A stretch of 35,891 nucleotides of DNA from an uncultured Mollicutes bacterium (GCA_900538885.1 UQAI01000010.1:1-35891), one strand, 5' to 3'; positions 1 to 8,364 are shown, counted from the stretch's first letter. Notes: generated from the letters alone by a model not told the origin. Numbers and translations: made by a program.

Positions 1-23
1 TCACCAATCCTTATATATATAAA

Positions 24-467
24 TTAATTAATATTCATATCCATTAAATATTCATCTTCTATTTTCTTAAACCCAAATTTACTATAAAATTTATATAAAT
101 TACCTGAAGTATAAAATTTAAAAGTATCTACATTAGCTTTTCTTACTTCTTTTAATAATTCCTCCATTAAAAAACTACCTAAATGATTTTTAACTAATTT
201 TGGATCAATAAAGAATTCTTGCAAATCATATTCCATTTTATTAACAAATGGAATAACATAGCCTATTGTTGCACCACATATTTCATTTTCATCATTTATC
301 AAAGTATAACTTAATGATGTAGAAATATTGGTAAAGATAGTCAAACGATCAATGCACATTTGTTCATTCCAAACTTCATTCCATGGTTCATCTAAAAACG
401 CATCATTCATAATTTTAGATAATGGTTTAATATCACTTTTTTCTAGTTTTCTAATAAAATAATTCAT
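24..467 (-). CDS. GNAT-family N-acetyltransferase
   Basis: A 147-residue protein with the layout of a GNAT acetyltransferase, which moves an acetyl group from acetyl-CoA to an amine; the substrate is unknown. Visible are an N-terminal R-K-L-x-x-x-D-I beta-alpha start, an early D-E-P-W-N-E acidic/aromatic patch, a central strand ending in E-F-F-I-D-P, then K-N-H-L-G-S-F-L-M, which fits the acetyl-CoA pyrophosphate loop although it lacks the full Q/R-x-x-G-x-G/A consensus. The C-terminal N-L-Y-K-F-Y-S-K-F-G-F is the usual final strand-helix. The ATG has AGGAG seven bases upstream. It is monocistronic here, and its 3' neighbour lies outside the window. Family call is fairly secure; any claim of antibiotic or polyamine acetylation would be a guess. 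Confidence 0.8.
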   Translation of the reverse strand: MNYFIRKLEKSDIKPLSKIMNDAFLDEPWNEVWNEQMCIDRLTIFTNISTSLSYTLINDENEICGATIGYVIPFVNKMEYDLQEFFIDPKLVKNHLGSFLMEELLKEVRKANVDTFKFYTSGNLYKFYSKFGFKKIEDEYLMDMNIN

Positions 468-862
468 AGTGCACTCCTAGTAGTAACATAAAAATAGTCT
501 ATAACTTATAATGTAATCTTATCATACTACATTAAACAATTCAAGCATTTTAGTAAAATACTTAATGAACATAATATATAAAAACAAAAATAATACAAGC
601 ATCAAAATGCATATAATTAAAACTTAAGGATGTAGACATAATAAATTGACCACAATTTATAGTCACCCTACTTTTTCTTTTAGCTTTGTTTTTAGAAAAA
701 TCAATACTTTCTTTTTGTTTATAAATTTCTATAATAATTTAGATTATTAGTATGTAAATCATATATAAAAAGGAGAGTTAAATTAATCTCTCCTCATTTA
801 TTTATATTATAAATATATCAATAAAAATTATTAATGCCATGAATACATTTGATTTATATTTT
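468..862. other. AT-rich intergenic region
   Basis: This gap between the acetyltransferase start and the helicase 3' end holds one clear terminator (annotated separately) and no convincing gene. On the minus strand about 58 codons stay open between stops near 741 and 562, reading K-N-K-A-K-R-K-S-R-V-T-I-N-C-G-Q, but there is no start codon near its beginning and I recognise no family. It could be the tail of a decayed gene. A weak promoter for the acetyltransferase may be present but no good -35/-10 pair was found. Confidence 0.4.
765..794 (-). terminator. Rho-independent terminator of the helicase gene
   Basis: Stem AGGAGAG/CTCTCCT (7 bp) with a 10-nt AT loop. On the minus strand it is followed by a short T run (A run at 767-770 on plus). 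It sits just past the helicase stop codon. Confidence 0.75.
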
Positions 863-3607
863 TTACAAATATTGTCTAATTTTTAATATTTCGCCACTTT
901 GATTTGTTTTTAATCTAAGTATATTTATGTTATTGGCTTTTAATGCCCTATTTTTAATCTCATCATGTTCAATTCGAATTTTATCATAATCATGAAATTT
1001 AGTGCCATCCACTTCAATGCATAATACAGGTTTATGGGATATTTTATCAAATATAACAAAATCAACATGAGTTTTATAATGTTTTAAATATCTAATTTCT
1101 TCATTTGTAAAACCCTCATATGTTTCTAATAAATCACTTAGTCTATAATGTAGTAATACCTTGTAATCTGGATAATCTCCTAGTATTTTATTGAGTTCAT
1201 TCAACATTATCGTTTCAGCGTATGAATCAACATATTTATTACATGGCGATTTTAATAACGCTTCATTTTGTTTATTATATAAAGAATCAAAAATTGATGT
1301 CACTTTACCTTCTTTATCCGAATCATTACAATAATATTTGATGTAATCTATGAACTGAGCTATTGTATTATTTGTACTTTTATATACTTTGTCAGAAACT
1401 ACTAAATATATTTTTTTAATTGCTCTAGAAATTGCTACATTTAGTAATTGACTATTTGTGACAAAATCAGTAATGAAATCATCATCATCTATTTTTAAAT
1501 CATTAACCACAGTTGAAAGAATAATTACTTTTTTTTGCCTGCCTTGATATTTATGTATAGTATCTACTTCAACGTTTGGAAAGTCATCTTTAATTAGCAT
1601 CTTTATGTAATCGGCTTGTGCCCTAAATGGAGTAATAATACCTACATCATCTTCTTTGAGTGATTTTAATATTTCGACTATTTCCATTGCTTCTCTATCA
1701 TTATATTGACCACTTCCGTTAGGATTTTTTCTAGCATGATTACCTTCAACAGTATGAAAAATAATTAATGGTGAAGTTTTACTAGTACTTGTACATACAA
1801 TTAAACTATTATTATAAAATTTTTTATTACAAAATTCAATAATTCTAGAATCGCAACGATAATGTTCACATAACAGTGTATTTTTAATTGCACATGGTAG
1901 TGTTAATACTGATTGAAGAATAGAATTATTTTTATATTGATAGCATTTTTTGATGTCATAAATTACTGCTAATTGATCAGACATATCATATATTTTTTGA
2001 TTATCAATCTGAGATAATTGTTTAGAATCACCTACAATAACCATCTGTTTGGCAACATTCATTGTAAGGATAGAAGTTAAAATATCTGATTGACTTGCCT
2101 CATCAATTATAACTAAGTCAAACATAAATCCATATTCTATATTTCTAAGTAAACTTTGTGTTGTAGAAAGTATAACTGGATATCTATTAATGAAATTTCT
2201 AAAATTTTCTTTATAATTGTCTTGATTCAAACTGCATGGTTCAATATTTTTATATTTTTGATATAAATAATTGTTCAAAATATATTTACTTTGTTCTTTT
2301 AATTTTTGATTTAATTCATCCATATCATTCTTCATGATTATATTTTCAGACTTTTGAATTTCTTCTTTCAATGACGCAATTTTTGATTTATAAAACTCAT
2401 ACTCTAAATAAATTATTAAATCATTAATATTAGAAATATCTTTATATCTTATTTTGTATTTTATTTTCAACTTAAGTTTCTTCAAAAAAGTAATTTTATT
2501 TAAAGACAATAAATAGTACTTTAAATCAAAACTTTTTTCAAAATTACTATATTTACCGACTATATTACTACAATCAACATATTCATGCTTTTCTTTGTAA
2601 TATTTGAATTCTTGTTCTAACTCAAATAACTGATGTTTTAAATTGATTATTTTTTTATTTACATTATACAGTTCTTTTAATTTATCAACTATTTCATTTA
2701 CATCATCATCAATTTTATATTGACGCATATTTTCTACTATGGATTCTAAATTATCCGATTTTGTAAAAAAGTTTTCTACGTTTTTATTATTTCCTAAACA
2801 TGCTAATATAAAATCTAAATCATATTCTTTCATTTTTTCATAAATATTTTCCACCGCTGTATTATTATTTGATATTACCGCAATTTTCATATTATTAACA
2901 ACTGCATTACAAATTAGGTTTAAAATAACTTGTGTCTTGCCTGTGCCTGGTGGGCCAGTAACCACAGATAGGTTGTTACAAAATGCTCGATTGATTGCTA
3001 GAATTTGTGAATTGTTGGTTGAAAATGGGTATATTAATTTTGCCGTATCAAATTCAATTTGTTTAACACTTTCTTGAGAATATGATTTTAAAACAGATTC
3101 TTCATTTATATCTTTAACATTTCTATATAAATTAAATAATATTTTTTCTATACTATTATCAGTTGTCGATATATCTGCTGAATATTTGGCTAAGTCTTTG
3201 TAATAACGTAAAACATTATTATCAGCAGTTTTAATATTTGAACAAATATAATTAATGCGTATAGCATCATTACATACATCAATTTTATCAACAAATATTG
3301 TTCTATATCCTCCTAAAAAAATTTTATAACCAAGTTTATCAAATTTTAATATGTTGTAAGGCTTAATTTTTATATCATTTATATATACATTATTTTCATC
3401 AAAAGGTATTTTTATAGGATTCGTAGATACTAACAGTTTTAATTTTTACATGCAGTAATAGTTGTTATTTTTACTAAATCCAACATACCAATAGGTTATG
3501 TTATCCTTCACAAAAAACACGTCTTTAGTTATATCTATGTATGTATTTAAGTTATCATCATATTTAAGTATTAAATGTTCTGTTTCGTTTTTGCCTTTAA
3601 TTTCCAT
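863..3607 (-). pseudogene. SF1 helicase with C-terminal DUF2726 nuclease-like domain, interrupted by an in-frame TAA
   Basis: The intact gene would encode about 914 residues. It starts at ATG 3607, behind GAGGAA, and reads 53 codons to a TAA at 3446-3448, then continues in the same frame without a further stop to 863. After the stop the reading resumes as K-L-K-L-L-V-S-T-N-P. No ATG, GTG or TTG occurs until GTG 2965, which is the base of the P-loop, so a rescued product would lack its N-terminus. Motifs: Walker A G-P-P-G-T-G-K-T (about residues 218-225), Walker B V-I-I-D-E-A-S, V-G-D-S-K-Q-L, E-H-Y-R-C-D-S-R, H-K-Y-Q-G-R-Q, and N-V-A-I-S-R-A. These fit the UPF1/Dna2-like SF1 group. A helical insert follows the P-loop segment. 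The last ~120 residues carry F-V-I-F-D and C-I-E-V-D-G-T-K-F-H-D, a DUF2726-type restriction-endonuclease-like fold. The rest of the frame is clean, so the nonsense change is recent or is an assembly error. Confidence 0.85.
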
Positions 3608-3668
3608 ATATTTCGTTCCTCAATTTAATTTTTATTTACTAATGTCTATATAAGTGTTTCTTTTTATC

Positions 3669-3697
3669 ATAATATCACAAACTTAAATAGATTTCAA
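3669..3697 (-). promoter_or_regulatory. Sigma-A promoter of the helicase gene
   Basis: TTGAAA, 17-bp spacer, TATTAT on the minus strand, with TG one base before the -10 (extended -10). It lies about 60 bases upstream of ATG 3607, which supports that start and the view that the gene was whole until recently. Confidence 0.65.
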
Positions 3698-3789
3698 CAT
3701 AAACAGTCTAGCTCTACTATCAAGCACAAACAAATAACTTAATAATATATGCATAGCTCTGTTTCAGTATTAGTTTAAATGTATAAAAT

Positions 3790-3822
3790 AAAAAAATGAT
3801 ACATCTACTGTACCACTTGTAT
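3790..3822 (-). terminator. Possible weak terminator of the tRNA cluster
   Basis: Downstream of tRNA-Gly on the minus strand there is an imperfect short hairpin (ATACA/TGTAT) followed by seven T. The stem is weak, so the call rests mostly on its position and the T tract. Confidence 0.35.
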
Positions 3823-3828
3823 TTTCAA

Positions 3829-3902
3829 TGGAGCGAGCGACGGGAATCGAACCCGCATAGTCAGCTTGGAAGGCTGAAGTTCTACCATTGAACAACGCCC
3901 GC
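3829..3902 (-). tRNA. tRNA-Gly (anticodon TCC)
   Basis: 74 nt including an encoded CCA. The acceptor GCGGGCG pairs with CGCTCGC, the anticodon loop is CTTCCAA, and the T arm contains GGTTCGATT. Last gene of a five-tRNA cluster read on the minus strand. Confidence 0.95.
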
Positions 3903-3914
3903 ATATAAAATTAA

Positions 3915-3991
3915 TGGTCGGGACTGCAGGATTCGAACCTGTGACCCTCTGGTCCCAAACCAGATGCTCTACCAAGCTGAGCTAAGTCCCG
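3915..3991 (-). tRNA. tRNA-Pro (anticodon TGG)
   Basis: 77 nt with encoded CCA. The acceptor CGGGACT pairs with AGTCCCG, the anticodon loop is TTTGGGA, the D arm is GCTCAGCTTGGTAGAGC and the T loop is TTCGAAT. Confidence 0.95.
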
Positions 3992-4022
3992 ATGTTGTTT
4001 TTATGATTTAAATAAAATAAGA

Positions 4023-4099
4023 TGGCGCGCATGACAGGATTCGAACCCACAACCCCTTGATCCGTAGTCAAGTATTCTATCCAATTGAACTACATGCGC
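4023..4099 (-). tRNA. tRNA-Arg (anticodon ACG)
   Basis: 77 nt with encoded CCA. The acceptor GCGCATG pairs with CATGCGC, the discriminator is G and the anticodon loop is CTACGGA. A34 is expected to be edited to inosine by TadA, as is usual for this isoacceptor. Confidence 0.95.
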
Positions 4100-4105
4100 G
4101 CATAA

Positions 4106-4182
4106 TGGCGGTCCTGACGGGAATCGAACCCGCGATCTCCTGCGTGACAGGCAGGCGTGATAAACCGCTACACCACAGGACC
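4106..4182 (-). tRNA. tRNA-Asp (anticodon GTC)
   Basis: 77 nt with encoded CCA. The acceptor GGTCCTG pairs with CAGGACC, the discriminator is G, the anticodon loop is CTGTCAC and the T loop is TTCGATT. Confidence 0.95.
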
Positions 4183-4202
4183 CACGGTATAATGTTTTAA
4201 GA

Positions 4203-4285
4203 TGGTGCGGGTGACAGGAGTTGAACCTGCACTCCGAAGAACTAGATCCTAAGTCTAGCGTGTCTGCCAATTTCACCACACCCGC
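4203..4285 (-). tRNA. tRNA-Leu (anticodon TAG)
   Basis: 83 nt with encoded CCA. The acceptor GCGGGTG pairs with CACCCGC, the anticodon loop is CTTAGGA, and a short class-II variable arm (GTTCTTCGGAGT) is present. It is the first gene of the cluster after the promoter. Confidence 0.95.
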
Positions 4286-4312
4286 ATATATACTATCTCA
4301 AAACGCCTTAAT

Positions 4313-4341
4313 ATTATAACACAATGTATTTAATAATGCAA
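4313..4341 (-). promoter_or_regulatory. Sigma-A promoter of the tRNA cluster
   Basis: TTGCAT, 17-bp spacer, TATAAT on the minus strand. The -10 ends about 28 bases before the 5' end of tRNA-Leu, as expected for a stable-RNA operon with a short leader. Confidence 0.8.
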
Positions 4342-4439
4342 GTGTTTTAACTCATTTTTTTGAATTTCTCATAAAAAATTAATTTGTAATATTCAATATA
4401 CTAAATTTAGGCATTCAGCAATACCCAATTATTAGAAAG

Positions 4440-4469
4440 CCCCAATGAATTTATTTTAAATCATTGAGG
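4440..4469 (-). terminator. Terminator-like hairpin after the coiled-coil gene
   Basis: On the minus strand CCTCAATGA pairs with TCATTGGGG (9 pairs, one G-T wobble), then CTTTCT. On the plus strand the same hairpin has one mismatch and is followed by six T, so it may work in both directions. Confidence 0.55.
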
Positions 4470-4486
4470 TTTTTTGATTTTTAGAA

Positions 4487-4867
4487 TTACTTTAAATAAT
4501 ATTTGATTTCTAATTTTGTTGACATTCCTTTTTCAGGTGCAAATAATACTTGATCATTTTGCTTCATGCAATCATACATTGCTTTACAAATAGAGGGTGC
4601 ACGATTTACTACACCAAATTGTTTTTGTATATCATTGCATACAAGAACTAATTCTGTAGCACCGTTTTCGGCTGCTTCAATTTTTTTATTTTCAATATAC
4701 TCTCTAATCATTCCTGTAAATGTTGTTTTTCTTATACCTGATGAAGATATTGAATACGCTTCTTCTTTTTCGTTTTCAGTGTTTATTTGTTTTTCTAGTA
4801 AAGATACTCTATCTTCTAATTCTTTAATTCGACTTAATAGTTCAATTATAATTTTTTCGTAATTCAT
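4487..4867 (-). CDS. Small coiled-coil protein with a conserved C-terminal domain, function unknown
   Basis: A 126-residue protein. An upstream in-frame ATG exists 14 codons earlier, but the second ATG has a strong AGGAGG seven bases before it and begins M-N-Y-E-K, so that start is used. Residues 1-30 form a heptad-rich coiled coil (L-L-S-R-I-K-E-L-E-D-R-V-S-L-L-E-K). The C-terminal half, from about residue 55, has a compact domain with A-E-N-G-A-T-E-L-V-L-V, then R-A-P-S-I-C-K-A-M-Y and K-L-E-I-K-Y-Y-L-K at the very end. I recall this C-terminal pattern from many uncharacterised Firmicutes proteins and from the ends of some restriction-related proteins, but I cannot name the family with confidence. 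The lysine/arginine content would allow nucleic-acid binding. Own promoter and terminator, so transcribed alone. Confidence 0.7.
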   Translation of the reverse strand: MNYEKIIIELLSRIKELEDRVSLLEKQINTENEKEEAYSISSSGIRKTTFTGMIREYIENKKIEAAENGATELVLVCNDIQKQFGVVNRAPSICKAMYDCMKQNDQVLFAPEKGMSTKLEIKYYLK

Positions 4868-4899
4868 ACTTTTTCCTCCTAAAAAATTAATTACACTTA

Positions 4900-4928
4900 A
4901 TTTTAACATAGTTTTTACATATTTTCAA
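4900..4928 (-). promoter_or_regulatory. Sigma-A promoter of the coiled-coil gene
   Basis: TTGAAA, 17-bp spacer, TAAAAT on the minus strand, about 33 bases upstream of the chosen ATG. Confidence 0.6.
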
Positions 4929-4980
4929 CTGTTTTGCATTCAAATAATATGTTTTATTTGTGTTTTTTATATGTTTAAAA

Positions 4981-5001
4981 GCATTGTGAATTTCACAATG
5001 C
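4981..5001 (-). terminator. Terminator of the mazG-DUF2075 unit
   Basis: Perfect 9-bp stem GCATTGTGA/TCACAATGC with a 3-nt loop. On the minus strand it is followed by TTTT, on the plus strand by TG and seven T. It lies just past the DUF2075 stop codon. Confidence 0.75.
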
Positions 5002-5023
5002 TGTTTTTTTACTTTATATTATA

Positions 5024-6886
5024 TTAATTATCATTATTTAACGATTCTTTAATGTACTGAGCAAGTCTAGTATCTTCACAATAAATATAACATCCTTTTT
5101 GACCTCTTGACATTAAAGTTCGATAAGTATTTCTAATTATTTTATCCGCAAGATCAAAGTCTTTTGTCTTTTTAATCCCCATTAATGATTTATCTGTTTT
5201 TGCTCTTTTGGTATAATCTGTTAAAACTTGATTATCTCTATAAATTAAATCTTTTCCTATTATGACTCCTACATAATTAAACTCTAATCCTTGAGATGTA
5301 TGGATACAACCAATTTGATCAATTGAATTTTCATCTATTGCCCAAGTAGTAGTACTTTTAAAATTCCATTTTGCTTTAAAGTTATTATCTAGATATATAT
5401 CATAAAGGCTAGGGTCATCTTTGCTTACCCACTCATAACAATATCCGGCAACAACTCTTGACTTATTATCTATTTTATTTTTTTCTTTAATAGCATTCAT
5501 TAATTCATTTGGCTCATCAAATACTTTAAAATCATAATCTAAGTCTATATTATAATTTGCTGTTTCTCTTATCCCAAGTAAATTATCTAAAAATGCTAAA
5601 TATCCATCACTGCCATTACATCTAAATTGTGATATTAATTTTAAATCATCACCTGAAATTATACTTGCATTTTCTTCTAATGCATATTTATTAATTAGTT
5701 CAATTGATCCAATATCAGAGGTTGTAACTTTTTGATTTTCATCAATAAAAAATACTGATACTCTTGATGAATGGATAATTTCTTTAATTTGATTTTCACC
5801 TAAATTTTTGAATATACCTGATTTTTCGTTTAGTCGGTGTGCTTCATCACAAAGTAAGCAATCAAAAGTATTAAGTGGAGTATTAATAAAACTACTTGAT
5901 CCTTTAAATAGGTTTTTAATATATGATAGTTTAAACTTATCGCCCTTAAGTTTTTTAAAGTATACTTCACGAGGAGCTTGATTTTTAGTCACATAATTAA
6001 CTGAATATCCTTTTTCAATAAGATCACATAATAACTGTATAGCAACAACACTTTTTCCTGTACCAGGGCCGCCTTCTACTATTATTGTATATTTGTGATT
6101 TTTTTGTTTAAGAGATAGTGATACTAGTTCTTTTATTTTTTCATACACAACTTTTTGTTCATCTATTAGGTAGAATTCTTTGTTGCCTTTTAACATTGAT
6201 GATAAAGCATCTTGTAAAGCTTTAGTAGGTTTTAATTTGCCATTTTCAATTTTCATTAATATATCAATGTTATCTTTTTTTCTAATATATTGTTTTATGA
6301 AGTTTCTAAGTTTAGGAGTATCATGGCTTAAGAAAATAGGAGCACACGATATAGCTTCACTATAAAATTCATTATCTATATTCTTTCTATTTTCTTCTCT
6401 ATAATTATGTAAAAATGCACATGGAATAAGAGATATATTTTCTTTACTTACATTCTCATTAAAGTTTTCAATAATCTTTGCATACGAGTATGCTTGATAA
6501 CTTGGATGAGTAACAGCCCTTAATCCGTTTCCAGTATATGCTTCTACGATATCATTATTATTTGTTTGTTTACTGGTTTCCCATTGTTTTAACTCAATAA
6601 CAACAACATTATTATTTGCATTTTCATCAATTCCGGCAATTAAAAAATCCACACGTTTTGATGTTAATGGAATTTGGTATTCTATTGCTATATCACAGTC
6701 ACCACTAATTTCATCATCATCTAAGGCATTTCGTACAAATTGAAGTGAATTATACCAACTTCTAAATTCAGCTAAATTATTATGTTTAATATTTTGTTTT
6801 TTAAATGATTCTTCTATTTTATCGGCAATTATATTATCTCTAACATCATCAAAAAAGCCTTTTTTATTATTACTATAAACTATCAT
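5024..6886 (-). CDS. DUF2075-family nuclease-helicase
   Basis: 620 residues. The N-terminal ~200 residues look like a PD-(D/E)xK nuclease: E69, D80 in R-V-D-F-L-I, and E98-L-K100 in V-V-V-I-E-L-K-Q-W. A DUF2075 superfamily-1-like NTPase follows, with Walker A G-G-P-G-T-G-K-S (272-279), Walker B L-L-C-D-E-A-H-R (D347, E348), and F-F-I-D-E-N-Q near 380. Further on come I-H-T-S-Q-G-L-E-F-N-Y and a terminal T-L-M-S-R-G-Q-K-G-C-Y-I-Y. All helicase motifs appear intact. The ATG has TAGGAG nine bases upstream, and that TAG is the stop of the upstream mazG-like gene, so the pair is translationally linked. Such proteins are predicted to unwind or cleave nucleic acid and often sit in mobile or defence regions; biochemical roles are poorly known. 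The pairing with a nucleotide pyrophosphohydrolase suggests a defence or nucleotide-sensing unit (inference). Confidence 0.85.
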   Translation of the reverse strand: MIVYSNNKKGFFDDVRDNIIADKIEESFKKQNIKHNNLAEFRSWYNSLQFVRNALDDDEISGDCDIAIEYQIPLTSKRVDFLIAGIDENANNNVVVIELKQWETSKQTNNNDIVEAYTGNGLRAVTHPSYQAYSYAKIIENFNENVSKENISLIPCAFLHNYREENRKNIDNEFYSEAISCAPIFLSHDTPKLRNFIKQYIRKKDNIDILMKIENGKLKPTKALQDALSSMLKGNKEFYLIDEQKVVYEKIKELVSLSLKQKNHKYTIIVEGGPGTGKSVVAIQLLCDLIEKGYSVNYVTKNQAPREVYFKKLKGDKFKLSYIKNLFKGSSSFINTPLNTFDCLLCDEAHRLNEKSGIFKNLGENQIKEIIHSSRVSVFFIDENQKVTTSDIGSIELINKYALEENASIISGDDLKLISQFRCNGSDGYLAFLDNLLGIRETANYNIDLDYDFKVFDEPNELMNAIKEKNKIDNKSRVVAGYCYEWVSKDDPSLYDIYLDNNFKAKWNFKSTTTWAIDENSIDQIGCIHTSQGLEFNYVGVIIGKDLIYRDNQVLTDYTKRAKTDKSLMGIKKTKDFDLADKIIRNTYRTLMSRGQKGCYIYCEDTRLAQYIKESLNNDN

Positions 6887-6894
6887 GTTTTCTC

Positions 6895-7221
6895 CTACAA
6901 TTTATTATACTTAGTTGAAATTCCTTTACATTTATCAACTGGATATTTTTCTTCTGTTTTCTTTAATTTATCAAGCACTATTTGCTTTATGTCCAAATCT
7001 AAGACACTTGCAAGTTGTATACAATAATTAACAACATCTGCTAACTCCTCTTTCACATCATCTAATTTGTAAGTATCATCATTCCACTGAAAGCATTCCA
7101 ATAATTCACTACTTTCAATTACGATTGATTTAGCTAAATTAGCAGGCGAATGAAATTTATCCCAATCTCTTTCTTTATTGAAACTATCTATTTTAATCTT
7201 TAGTTCTTCTAAACTATCCAT
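6895..7221 (-). CDS. MazG-like nucleotide pyrophosphohydrolase
   Basis: 108 residues, the size of single-domain all-alpha NTP pyrophosphohydrolases (RS21-C6/dCTPase type). These cleave NTPs or dNTPs to NMP and PPi using Mg2+. The metal-binding E-x-x-E...E-x-x-D pattern is visible as E-S-S-E-L-L-E-C-F-Q-W followed by V-K-E-E-L-A-D-V-V-N-Y. The N-terminal R-D-W-D-K-F-H-S-P-A-N-L-A-K-S is typical of the group. First gene of a two-gene unit, with its stop codon inside the ribosome-binding site of the DUF2075 gene. Substrate (canonical, damaged or modified nucleotide) cannot be told from sequence. In some bacteria MazG-type enzymes act on alarmones or on phage-modified nucleotides, which fits the neighbour. 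Confidence 0.88.
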   Translation of the reverse strand: MDSLEELKIKIDSFNKERDWDKFHSPANLAKSIVIESSELLECFQWNDDTYKLDDVKEELADVVNYCIQLASVLDLDIKQIVLDKLKKTEEKYPVDKCKGISTKYNKL

Positions 7222-7249
7222 AATTTTTCTCTCTTTCTACTACATTTCA

Positions 7250-7278
7250 ATTATACCAAAAATCGACATTTTTTGCAC
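7250..7278 (-). promoter_or_regulatory. Probable promoter of the mazG-DUF2075 unit
   Basis: A consensus -10 TATAAT lies about 29 bases upstream of the mazG-like ATG on the minus strand. The matching -35 is poor (GTGCAA at 17 bp), so strength or factor dependence is uncertain. Confidence 0.45.
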
Positions 7279-7371
7279 GTAATTTAATAGTTATTTGTAC
7301 ATTTTCTAAAAATAAACATTAAGACATTATCATAAAATAAACACACAATTTTATAAAAAAGTTTATACAAC

Positions 7372-7400
7372 TTGCAAAAAGCGTAAAAATAATATATAAT
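7372..7400 (+). promoter_or_regulatory. Sigma-A promoter of efp
   Basis: TTGCAA, 17-bp spacer, TATAAT, 43 bases upstream of the efp start codon. Confidence 0.8.
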
Positions 7401-7442
7401 ATTAAAGTATTTGATTATTAATAATTGATAGGAGGCGAAATA

Positions 7443-7997
7443 ATGATTGATACAAGTGATTTTAAAACTGGTTTAACCATTCTTTATAACAATCAAATTT
7501 TCCAAATTATTGAATTCCAACATGTAAAACCAGGTAAAGGTCAAGCATTCGTAAAAACAAAACTTAAAAATTTACGTACTGGTAGTAATATTGAATATTC
7601 TTTCAATGCTGGTGAAAGACTAGAACAAGCAATTATTGAAAAACGTAAACACCAATTCTTATATGGTGGTGACACTTATTGCTTTATGGATTTAGAAAGT
7701 TATGACCAAGTTGAAATTCCTGCTGAAAGATTAAAATGGGAATCTAAATTCTTAATTGAAGGTATGACAGTTGAAATCGTATTCTATGGAACTGAAATTT
7801 TAGGTGTTAACTTGCCAGAAAAAATGGTTATGGAAGTTACTGAAAGTACTCCTGCTGTTGCTGGTAACACTGCAACTAATGCTTTAAAAGAAGTTACAGT
7901 TGAAACTGGTTTAGTTGTTAAAGTTCCTATGTTTATCAACCAAGGCGATAAGATTATCGTTACTACTTGGGATGGTAAATACTCATCAAGAGCATAA
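7443..7997 (+). CDS. efp: Translation elongation factor P
   Basis: 184 residues, the normal EF-P length. It binds between the P and E sites of the ribosome and helps peptide-bond formation at polyproline stretches. The start is the ATG with AGGAGG seven bases upstream; an in-frame ATG 6 codons earlier overlaps that site and is not used. Domain I contains H-V-K-P-G-K-G-Q-A-F with Lys32 at the loop tip, the residue modified in bacteria that have lysine-type EF-P. Domains II and III are complete, ending in the usual T-W-D-G-K-Y-S-S-R-A (family signature G-D-K-I-x-V-x-T just before). No modification enzyme (EpmA/B or YmfI-like) is in this window. Own promoter and terminator. Confidence 0.97.
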   Translation: MIDTSDFKTGLTILYNNQIFQIIEFQHVKPGKGQAFVKTKLKNLRTGSNIEYSFNAGERLEQAIIEKRKHQFLYGGDTYCFMDLESYDQVEIPAERLKWESKFLIEGMTVEIVFYGTEILGVNLPEKMVMEVTESTPAVAGNTATNALKEVTVETGLVVKVPMFINQGDKIIVTTWDGKYSSRA

Positions 7998-7998
7998 T

Positions 7999-8027
7999 AA
8001 AAATCTGGATTTTTCCAGATTTTTTTG
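7999..8027 (+). terminator. Terminator of efp (likely bidirectional)
   Basis: Stem AAAATCTGGA/TCCAGATTTT with a TTTT loop, followed by a T run. The reverse strand also ends in T, so it may end the convergent P-II/DUF1538 operon too. Confidence 0.85.
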
Positions 8028-8050
8028 TTTTTATATTTTATTTATTTATT

Positions 8051-8356
8051 TTAGTTTTCTTTTAATCCAACTGTTGCATCAACTGGGACTGAAAAGCAAA
8101 TAGCATGGCTTTTTGTTCCGATACCCATTTTAGATGAGATTTCTTTCATTATATTATTTCTAGTTTCAGGTTCAGTTACAATTAAGATAATATCTTTTTC
8201 AGGTTGAATGGTAATACCTAAAAAGTGTTGCATATCTTTACTTGCTGATCCTCTTCCTTTAATAATAGTTCCTCCACCTGCTCCTTGTGATTTGGCAAGT
8301 TCCATAACATCTGCGGCTGAACCATTATTACATATAATAATTATCATATCTTTCAT
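8051..8356 (-). CDS. P-II-like regulator (second copy)
   Basis: 101 residues with a P-II (GlnB) ferredoxin-like fold: first strand M-I-I-I-I-C-N, a shortened T-loop region G-R-G-S-A-S-K-D-M-Q-H-F-L-G, then K-D-I-I-L-I-V, and a C-terminal strand F-S-V-P-V-D-A-T-V-G-L that matches the P-II B-loop/C-strand end. The canonical T-loop Tyr51 uridylylation site is not visible, so control by covalent modification is unlikely. Last gene of the DUF1538 operon, 8 bases after the first P-II-like gene. The SD is weak (ATAGG), so it may rely on translational coupling. By family analogy it would be a trimer that binds a nucleotide and docks on the neighbouring membrane protein; that is inference. Confidence 0.78.
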   Translation of the reverse strand: MKDMIIIICNNGSAADVMELAKSQGAGGGTIIKGRGSASKDMQHFLGITIQPEKDIILIVTEPETRNNIMKEISSKMGIGTKSHAICFSVPVDATVGLKEN

Positions 8357-8364
8357 ATATATAC

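Noticed and set aside
562..738. Small gene on the minus strand
   Set aside because: Open for about 58 codons but without a usable start or ribosome-binding site, and no recognisable family.
3446..3448. In-frame TAA as a recoded or special amino-acid codon
   Set aside because: TAA ends many other genes here, and no recoding structure was seen. A plain nonsense change is simpler.
863..3607. TGA-as-tryptophan (mycoplasma) genetic code
   Set aside because: TGG is used for Trp throughout, and the FlaR-like gene ends in TGA overlapping the next ATG, so TGA is a stop.
4001..4279. Open frame on the minus strand with Cys/Arg-rich translation
   Set aside because: It runs through three tRNA genes; the peptide is the familiar translation of tRNA sequence, not a protein.
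3829..4285. tRNA cluster as a proven integration (att) site
   Set aside because: No integrase and no duplicated tRNA 3' end were found in the window.
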